Origin: an uncultured Faecalibacterium sp.
GTDB lineage: Bacteria; Bacillota; Clostridia; Oscillospirales; Ruminococcaceae
Assembly (NCBI GenBank): GCA_900540455.1
Contig: UQGD01000053.1
Span: 1-9,574 of the forward strand
Direction: 5' to 3'
Length of the DNA: 9,574 bases
The translations under genes were made by a program, and so were the position numbers. The notes below the pieces were generated by a model. That model ran no database searches, had not been told where the DNA came from, and worked only from the letters and a program-made list of their open reading frames with translations. Below are positions 5,017-9,574 of the stretch, one piece after another; the first letter of the stretch is position 1; each line of letters opens with the position of its first letter.

Positions 5017-6948
5017 ATGAAAGCAAATACCAAGCGCATTGTGGCGCTGGTGGCGCTGGTGGCTGTTGTGCTGCTGGCTCTGCTGGGTTACAATATGATG
5101 AAGAAGCCTGCTTCCGCTCCGGCTGAGTCCGGCAGCGCAGGCGTGTCCGGTGAGTTCACCGGCACTGGCAAGGGCATGGGCGATGTGTCCGTGACCCTGA
5201 CTCTGACCGACGGCGTCATCACCGGCTGCACCGCAGTGGGTGAGGGCGAGACCCAGGGCATCGGCGACGTTGCTCTGAAGCAGCTGTCTGAGGAGATCGC
5301 TGCTACCGGCAGCATTGCTGTGGACGGCGTGACCGGTGCTACCATCACCTCCACCGCTGTCAAGGAGGCCGCTGCAGCCGCTCTGACCGCTGCTGGCCTG
5401 GACCCGGAGAACTTTAAGGTCGCTGCTGCAAAGCCGGAAGGCGACCAGAATGCTGAGGAGACCGTTCTGGATGCAGACGTTGTGGTCGTGGGCGCCGGCG
5501 GCGCAGGCATGACCGCTGCTGTTACCGCTGCCTCTGAGGGCAAGACCGTTGTGATCGTGGAGAGCCAGGCCATGGTTGGCGGCAACTCTGTGCGTGCTAC
5601 CGGCGGCCTGAACGCTGCCCACACCCCCGCTCAGGACAAGAACGAGTTCGACGAGAGCGCCGGCGTGGAGAAGACCCTGAAGACCGCTGCTGAGAAGTAT
5701 GCGGACAACGAGACCATCACCGCTCTGGCTGCTACCGTGGCTGAGCAGTGGGCTGCCTACCAGGCTGCTCCGGAAGGCTACTTCGACTCTGAGGAGCTGA
5801 TGGAGCTGGACACCATGATCGGCGGCAAGGGCGTCAACGATCCCGCTCTGGTGGAGACCCTGTGCGGCAACTCTGCTGAGGCCATCGAGTGGCTGAGCTC
5901 TGTGGGCATCGATATGCCCAGCGTTTCCAGCTTTGGCGGCGCATCCGTCAAGCGTATCCATCGTCCCCTGGACGCAGACGGCAAGGTCGTCTCCGTGGGC
6001 AGCTACATGATCCCCCTGCTGCAGGAGAACTGCGAGAAGGCAGGCGTTGAGATCCTGCTGAACACCACCGCTACCGAGATCCTGACCGATGACAAGGGTG
6101 CTGTTACTGGCATCCTGGCTTCCGGCAAGAACGGCGAGGCCGTTACCATCAATGCAAAGGCAGTTGTCCTGGCAAGCGGCGGCTTCGGCGCAAACCTGGA
6201 TATGGTCGTGGAGTACAAGCCTGAGCTGAAGGGCTTCATGACCACCAACGCTCCTGGCATCCAGGGTCAGGGCATCGAGATGGCTACCGCCATCGGTGCT
6301 GAGACCGTGGATATGGACCAGATCCAGATCCACCCCACCGTGGAGGCTAACACTGCTGCTCTGATCACCGAGGGTCTGCGCGGCGACGGCGCTATCCTGG
6401 TGAACGCCGAGGGCAAGCGCTTCATCGACGAGGTCGGCACCCGTGACGTGGTGTCTGCTGCAGAGATCGCTCAGACCGGCAGCTACAGCTGGCTGGTGGT
6501 GGACCAGGCTATGGCCGACAAGTCCAACGTCATCCAGGGCTACATCAAGAAGGGCTACACCGTGACCGGCCAGACCTACGAGGAGCTGGCAGAGGCCATG
6601 GGCGTGGACGCTGCTGCTTTTGCCGAGACCATGGAGCAGTGGAATGGCTGCGTGGCTGCCCAGAAGGATGAGGAGTTTGGCCGTACCAGCTTCGCCAACC
6701 CCCTGGACACCGCTCCCTACTACGCCATCAAGGTCACCGCTGGTGTGCACCACACCATGGGCGGCCTGAAGATCAACCCCAACACTGAGGTCCTGAAGGC
6801 TGACGGCAGCGTCATCCCCGGCCTGTTTGCAGCAGGCGAGATCACTGGCGGCGTCCACGGTGCAAACCGTCTGGGCGGCAACGCTGTGGCTGACTTCACC
6901 GTGTTTGGCCGTATCGCAGGCGAGCAGGCCAGCAAGTACGCTGCATGA
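5017..6948 (+). CDS. Membrane-anchored flavinylated fumarate-reductase-like flavoprotein
   Basis: A 643-residue exported flavoprotein, predicted to pass electrons from a covalently bound FMN to FAD and reduce a small unsaturated acid, probably fumarate. Residues 8-27 are one hydrophobic segment after a basic start, with no lipobox Cys, so a membrane anchor is likely. Residues about 43-127 form an FMN_bind domain with the flavinylation motif DGVTGAT (103-109, attachment Thr109 by analogy). The FAD-binding domain starts with VVVVGAGGAG (155-164), acidic Glu182 and ATGGLNA (194-200). Catalytic residues are His439 (HPT), Thr451-Glu452, Arg476 (GTRD), His578/His579 (HHTMGG) and Arg618 (NRLGG). Each is offset by the same 74 residues from the Fcc3 numbering I recall. 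The Thr-Glu pair favours fumarate over urocanate, but related gut enzymes use other acceptors. The ATG at 5017 follows GGAAGG (5004-5009). No ApbE gene is present in the window. Confidence 0.9.
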   Translation: MKANTKRIVALVALVAVVLLALLGYNMMKKPASAPAESGSAGVSGEFTGTGKGMGDVSVTLTLTDGVITGCTAVGEGETQGIGDVALKQLSEEIAATGSIAVDGVTGATITSTAVKEAAAAALTAAGLDPENFKVAAAKPEGDQNAEETVLDADVVVVGAGGAGMTAAVTAASEGKTVVIVESQAMVGGNSVRATGGLNAAHTPAQDKNEFDESAGVEKTLKTAAEKYADNETITALAATVAEQWAAYQAAPEGYFDSEELMELDTMIGGKGVNDPALVETLCGNSAEAIEWLSSVGIDMPSVSSFGGASVKRIHRPLDADGKVVSVGSYMIPLLQENCEKAGVEILLNTTATEILTDDKGAVTGILASGKNGEAVTINAKAVVLASGGFGANLDMVVEYKPELKGFMTTNAPGIQGQGIEMATAIGAETVDMDQIQIHPTVEANTAALITEGLRGDGAILVNAEGKRFIDEVGTRDVVSAAEIAQTGSYSWLVVDQAMADKSNVIQGYIKKGYTVTGQTYEELAEAMGVDAAAFAETMEQWNGCVAAQKDEEFGRTSFANPLDTAPYYAIKVTAGVHHTMGGLKINPNTEVLKADGSVIPGLFAAGEITGGVHGANRLGGNAVADFTVFGRIAGEQASKYAA

Positions 6949-7298
6949 GTGACCCAAAACGCCCCGCTCCCCGCTGGGTAAACCTTGTGTTTGCCGCTGG
7001 GGTGCTGCTGGCCGCCGCAGTCCTGTTTTGGGTGCTGCGGGGCCAGGGGGAAAAGGGGATGTACGCCGTTGTGGATTTTGGCGGCGGCGTTGTGGAGACC
7101 CTGCCCCTGGATAAGGATCATGATTATCTGTATGAGGTGGGTCAGTATGTGGTCCATCTCCAGGTCAAGGATGGCGCCATTGCTTTCCTGGACAGCCAGT
7201 GCCCGGACCATCGGTGCGAGCAATTCGGCTGGCTGAGCCAGGAGAATGCATGGGCTGCCTGTATGCCCGCAGGGGTCTATCTGACCATACAGAAATAA
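6945..7298 (+). CDS. NusG-domain-II membrane protein coupled to the flavoprotein
   Basis: A 117-residue protein with a short basic N-terminus, one membrane segment (about 12-31) and an outside domain resembling the NusG_II family: MYAVVDFGGGVVETLPL (39-55), a VKDGAIAFLDS strand pair (74-84), then CPDHRC (86-91), GWLS (95-98) and a final Cys106 before a terminal strand. The family keeps the CPDxxC and later Cys, suggesting a shared metal or redox role that is unproven. It is not the transcription factor NusG and has no KOW/NGN region. Its ATG overlaps the flavoprotein stop as ATGA, implying translational coupling and related function. In other Clostridia such genes lie near FMN-binding, ApbE and Rnf-type genes. 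A role in electron transfer to the flavoprotein, or in its maturation, is inference. Confidence 0.82.
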   Translation: MSDPKRPAPRWVNLVFAAGVLLAAAVLFWVLRGQGEKGMYAVVDFGGGVVETLPLDKDHDYLYEVGQYVVHLQVKDGAIAFLDSQCPDHRCEQFGWLSQENAWAACMPAGVYLTIQK

Positions 7299-7306
7299 GC
7301 GACCAT

Positions 7307-7352
7307 ACCAGCGTCCGAAGTTGTGGAAAGCAGCTTCGGGCGCTGGTTTTTT
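7307..7352 (+). terminator. Intrinsic terminator of the flavoprotein operon
   Basis: A 14-pair stem (7307-7320 with 7334-7347, one G-U pair) with a 13-base loop is followed by TTTTTT (7347-7352). It begins 9 bases after the NusG-II stop codon and should end the two-gene transcript efficiently. Confidence 0.92.
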
Positions 7353-7432
7353 GTGCAAAAAAATCACAGACGTCAGCGGAGAGGGGAAATGGCAGGCGGC
7401 GGGGCGTTTTGCAGAAAGAAGGGCGAGAGGGT

Positions 7433-7461
7433 TTGCAATCTGCATAAAAAGAGAGTAGAAT
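7433..7461 (+). promoter_or_regulatory. Candidate sigma-A promoter (distal) of the efflux operon
   Basis: TTGCAA (7433-7438) and TAGAAT (7456-7461) are each 5 of 6 to consensus with an optimal 17-base spacer. The -35 hexamer is the same as the one before the scaffold operon. Initiation near 7468 would leave about 255 bases of leader. Confidence 0.62.
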
Positions 7462-7531
7462 AAAAATTGCGTCGGCGCTGTGAAAGCTCTGTTAAAAAAT
7501 TTTGAAAAAGCGTGAAATAATAGGGGAATAC

Positions 7532-7560
7532 TTGTGAAGCGTACCGAAATGCGCTACACT
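7532..7560 (+). promoter_or_regulatory. Candidate sigma-A promoter (proximal) of the efflux operon
   Basis: TTGTGA (7532-7537) and TACACT (7555-7560) are 17 bases apart, each 4 of 6 to consensus with the key bases TTG and TA...T kept. Initiation near 7567 would start just before the GC-rich leader. It is weaker than the upstream candidate. Confidence 0.42.
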
Positions 7561-7677
7561 ATAAAAGATGCTGGGTCTCAGCGCAAACGGCCCCGGCGAT
7601 ATGGATAGAAATTGCACAGCGGAGCGGCCCCGGCTGGCGCTTTTGGCCGCAGTGCGCAGGCACAGACGAAAACCCCG

Positions 7678-7697
7678 CAGGGCAGTTGTTTGCCCTG
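7678..7697 (+). other. Perfect hairpin before the adaptor ribosome site
   Basis: CAGGGCA (7678-7684) pairs perfectly with TGCCCTG (7691-7697) around the loop GTTGTT. It ends 7 bases ahead of AGGAGG (7705-7710). There is no T run, so it is not a terminator; it may affect mRNA stability or translation of the efflux genes. Confidence 0.45.
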
Positions 7698-7722
7698 TGA
7701 GATTAGGAGGAACGACCAAAAC

Positions 7723-9366
7723 ATGAACGAAAAAAACAAAAAAGAAGCTCCGGCTTCGCAGCAGGGCCAGGGCGGCGCCTCTGTGTGGGCGGGTAAGATC
7801 CAGCCTTTCCTGAAAAAGAACGCAAAATGGCTGATCCCGGCAGCCTGTGTGCTGGCGGTGCTGGTCCTGTTCTGGGCGCTGAAGCGCAGCCCGGAGCAGC
7901 AGGTGACCGCAGACCCGGAGTATGTGCAGGATGCGCCCCAGGTGCAGGATGTTTCCAATTCCCTGAGCGGCGTGGGAACCCTGAAACCGGCCCAGACCTA
8001 TACGGTCACCTCTCTGGTGGACGGCAAGATCCTGGCGGCTGATTTTGAGGAAGGCGATGTGGTGGAGGAGGGCACGGTTCTGTATACAGTGGACAGTGCC
8101 GATGCCGCCACCAATGTAGAAAAAGCCCAGATCGCCCTGGAACAGGCCCAGCGCAACTATGAGAAGGTCGTGGACCGGCAGTATGTGCGGGCCGAAGCGT
8201 CCGGCACGGTCAGTGTGCTGAAGGTGAAAAAGGGAGACGAGATCACCTCCGGCCAGGAAGTGGCGATCATCCGGGACAGCTCCACCATGCTGCTGAGCCT
8301 GCTGTTCCCCGCAGTCGATGCAGCCAATTTCTGGGTCGGACAGGATGCTCTGGTGACCCTGGATGGTACATTTGAGCAGATCCCCGGCCGGGTGCTCTCG
8401 GTCACCGGTACCGATGCCCTGGGCACCGGCAATATGCTGACCCGTACCGTGGTGGTGGCAGTGCCCAATGCGGGCGGTCTGACTACGGCACAGGCTGCCA
8501 CTGCATCGGTGGCGGGCATCCACTCCATTGCCAGCGCGGCTTTTACCTACAACGATGAAAAGACCCTGACTGCATCGGCTGCCGGTACGGTGACCGGTCT
8601 GCTGGTCAAGGAGGGCGATGCCGTGGACAAGGATGCTATCCTGATCGAGCTGTCCGGCGATGATCTGACCGAGTCCATCCAGTCTGCTTCCGAGACCCTG
8701 CGCAATGCAGAGCTGTCCATGAAGAACATGGAGGACACGATGGCCAATTATACCATCACCTCCCCCATCAAGGGCACCATCGTACAAAAGAACTATAAGC
8801 AGGGGGACTCGCTATCCACCGGCAAGGAAATGTGCATCATCTACGACCTGAGCTATCTGGAAATGGTGATCAGCGTGGACGAGCTGAACATCAGCGCCCT
8901 GGAAGTGGGACAGCCGGTGGTGATCACCGCCGACGCAGTGAATGGCCAGAGCTATGAGGGCAAAGTGACCCGTGTGTCGGTGGCAGGCAACACCTCCGGC
9001 GGCACCACGACCTATCCGGTGACCATCCGCATCGACCAGACCGAGGGCCTGCGCCCGGGCATGAATGCCAACGCAGAGATCGTTACCGCCAAGTCCAGCC
9101 AGACCCTGACGGTGCCCAATGCGGCCATCATCCGGGGCAACTATGTGCTGGTGACCACCGATAGCCCCAGTGCTGCCAATGCAGACGAGTCCATGACTGC
9201 GCCGGAGGGGTACGTCTATGTGCCGGTCAAGACCGGCGTCAGCGGCGATGACTATACCGAGATCCTCTCCGGTCTGTGCGCAGAAGATACCATAGCCTAC
9301 GACCCCACCACGGTCACCACCGATTACTATGATTACTACGGCGATGTGATGATAATGGGAGGCTGA
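7723..9366 (+). CDS. HlyD/MacA-like adaptor of an ABC efflux system, duplicated architecture
   Basis: A 547-residue membrane-fusion-type adaptor. A polar cytosolic tail (1-35) precedes one membrane helix (about 36-53). Outside, a biotinyl-lipoyl-like unit (about 93-186, halves GKILAADFEEGDVV and GTVSVLKVKKGDEI) encloses a short coiled coil (129-152). A beta-barrel follows (about 188-266). A second lipoyl unit (about 281-375, halves GTVTGLLVKEGDAV and GTIVQKNYKQGDSL) encloses another coiled coil (314-341), and a second beta-barrel (about 378-455) precedes a membrane-proximal domain. The end is Tyr/Asp-rich (TDYYDYYGD). MacA-type adaptors usually have one set of these domains, so this protein is longer through tandem duplication. 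The ATG at 7723 follows AGGAGG (7705-7710) by 12 bases. It precedes its ATPase by 3 bases. The exported compound (antibiotic, peptide or lipid) cannot be told from sequence. Confidence 0.88.
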   Translation: MNEKNKKEAPASQQGQGGASVWAGKIQPFLKKNAKWLIPAACVLAVLVLFWALKRSPEQQVTADPEYVQDAPQVQDVSNSLSGVGTLKPAQTYTVTSLVDGKILAADFEEGDVVEEGTVLYTVDSADAATNVEKAQIALEQAQRNYEKVVDRQYVRAEASGTVSVLKVKKGDEITSGQEVAIIRDSSTMLLSLLFPAVDAANFWVGQDALVTLDGTFEQIPGRVLSVTGTDALGTGNMLTRTVVVAVPNAGGLTTAQAATASVAGIHSIASAAFTYNDEKTLTASAAGTVTGLLVKEGDAVDKDAILIELSGDDLTESIQSASETLRNAELSMKNMEDTMANYTITSPIKGTIVQKNYKQGDSLSTGKEMCIIYDLSYLEMVISVDELNISALEVGQPVVITADAVNGQSYEGKVTRVSVAGNTSGGTTTYPVTIRIDQTEGLRPGMNANAEIVTAKSSQTLTVPNAAIIRGNYVLVTTDSPSAANADESMTAPEGYVYVPVKTGVSGDDYTEILSGLCAEDTIAYDPTTVTTDYYDYYGDVMIMGG

Positions 9367-9369
9367 CCC

Positions 9370-9574
9370 ATGAGCGCACTGATCGAGTTTGACGCAGTAT
9401 GCAAATACTATCAGATGGGGGATACGACGGTCAAAGCGGCGGATCACATCTCGATGGAGATCCAGCAGGGGGAATTTGTGGCCATCGTGGGCCAGTCCGG
9501 CTCGGGCAAATCCACCTGTATGAACATCATCGGCTGCCTGGATGTGCCCACCGATGGGACCTACCGGCTGGACG
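9370..9574 (+). CDS. ABC transporter ATP-binding protein, MacB/LolD type (partial, 5' end)
   Basis: Only the first 68 codons are present; the gene runs off the window. The product starts MSALIEFDAVCKYYQMGD, with an aromatic A-loop region around residues 13-14, and carries a perfect Walker A GQSGSGKST at 41-49 followed by MNIIGCLDVPTDG, the wording typical of MacB/LolD/FtsE-like ATPases that drive mechanotransmission or efflux systems. GGGAGG (9357-9362) is 7 bases from the ATG and overlaps the end of the adaptor gene, so the two are translated together. A permease with a large external domain is expected next. Confidence 0.93.
   Translation, partial: MSALIEFDAVCKYYQMGDTTVKAADHISMEIQQGEFVAIVGQSGSGKSTCMNIIGCLDVPTDGTYRLD

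Larger units (their letters stand above)
7353..7722 (+). other. Regulatory stretch ahead of the ABC efflux operon
   Basis: This is 370 bases with no convincing gene. It is A- and G-rich up to about 7560 and GC-rich after that, in line with a promoter region followed by an untranslated leader. It holds two candidate sigma-A promoters (7433-7461 and 7532-7560); a small hairpin GCTG/CAGC (7570-7573 with 7579-7582); a direct repeat CGGCCCCGGC (7588-7597 and 7625-7634, 37 bases apart); and a perfect 7-pair hairpin (7678-7697) just before the ribosome site. A 41-codon reading frame (7601-7726) is discussed in the findings and is probably not a gene. Confidence 0.5.

Noticed and set aside
4882..6957. 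691-codon minus-strand reading frame opposite the flavoprotein gene
   Set aside because: It mirrors a gene with strong GC-rich codon bias, which removes stops on the other strand. Its product is His/Ser/Leu/Gly-rich without domains and it runs through the terminator.
7492..8787. Minus-strand reading frame across the efflux leader and adaptor
   Set aside because: Opposes a clear adaptor gene, crosses both candidate promoters, and has no recognisable domain.

Overview
The window looks like chromosomal DNA of a GC-rich, low-oxygen gut Firmicute, most likely Oscillospiraceae/Ruminococcaceae (Faecalibacterium, Subdoligranulum or Gemmiger type). The reasons are strong AGGAGG-type ribosome binding sites, textbook sigma-A promoters, a NifU-like/GGGtGRT gene pair typical of Clostridia, a secreted flavin-type fumarate reductase, and codon use dominated by CTG, AAG, GAG, AAC and GCT. 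The family-level assignment is inference.

Layout. Bases 1-84 are the 3' end of an unidentified + strand gene. A 151-base convergent gap rich in inverted repeats follows. hisS (histidyl-tRNA synthetase) lies on the minus strand at 236-1477 and is driven by a perfect consensus promoter at 1542-1569. Everything to the right is on the + strand. An MFS transporter of the oxalate/formate-antiporter type (1650-2864) is followed by a promoter with an overlapping cre-like palindrome and a hairpin-rich leader of about 150 bases. These precede a two-gene operon: an atypical NifU/IscU-like scaffold (3134-3835) and a GGGtGRT-family protein (3853-4851), closed by a strong terminator (4897-4933). Next is a second two-gene operon: a membrane-anchored FMN- and FAD-binding fumarate-reductase-like flavoprotein (5017-6948) overlapping by ATGA a small membrane-anchored NusG-domain-II protein (6945-7298), closed by a strong terminator (7307-7352). 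A 370-base regulatory stretch with two candidate promoters leads to a third operon: an HlyD/MacA-like adaptor with an internally duplicated architecture (7723-9366) and the start of its ABC ATPase (9370 to the window edge).

How the genes may work together. The flavoprotein and the NusG-II protein look like one extracytosolic electron-accepting unit. The flavoprotein carries an ApbE-type flavinylation site, and its catalytic residues keep the spacing I recall for flavocytochrome c3 fumarate reductase. The NusG-II partner presents three cysteines on the same side of the membrane. The scaffold/GGGtGRT pair is the least understood part: its scaffold keeps two cysteines in IscU-like positions but appears to lack the third, and its partner has no known activity. 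Both operons have codon use typical of highly expressed genes. The adaptor/ATPase pair is the front of an ABC efflux system whose permease lies outside the window.

No insertion sequence, CRISPR array, tRNA or rRNA is visible. The window reads as ordinary core chromosome; its under-described parts are the scaffold/GGGtGRT operon and the NusG-II-coupled flavoprotein.
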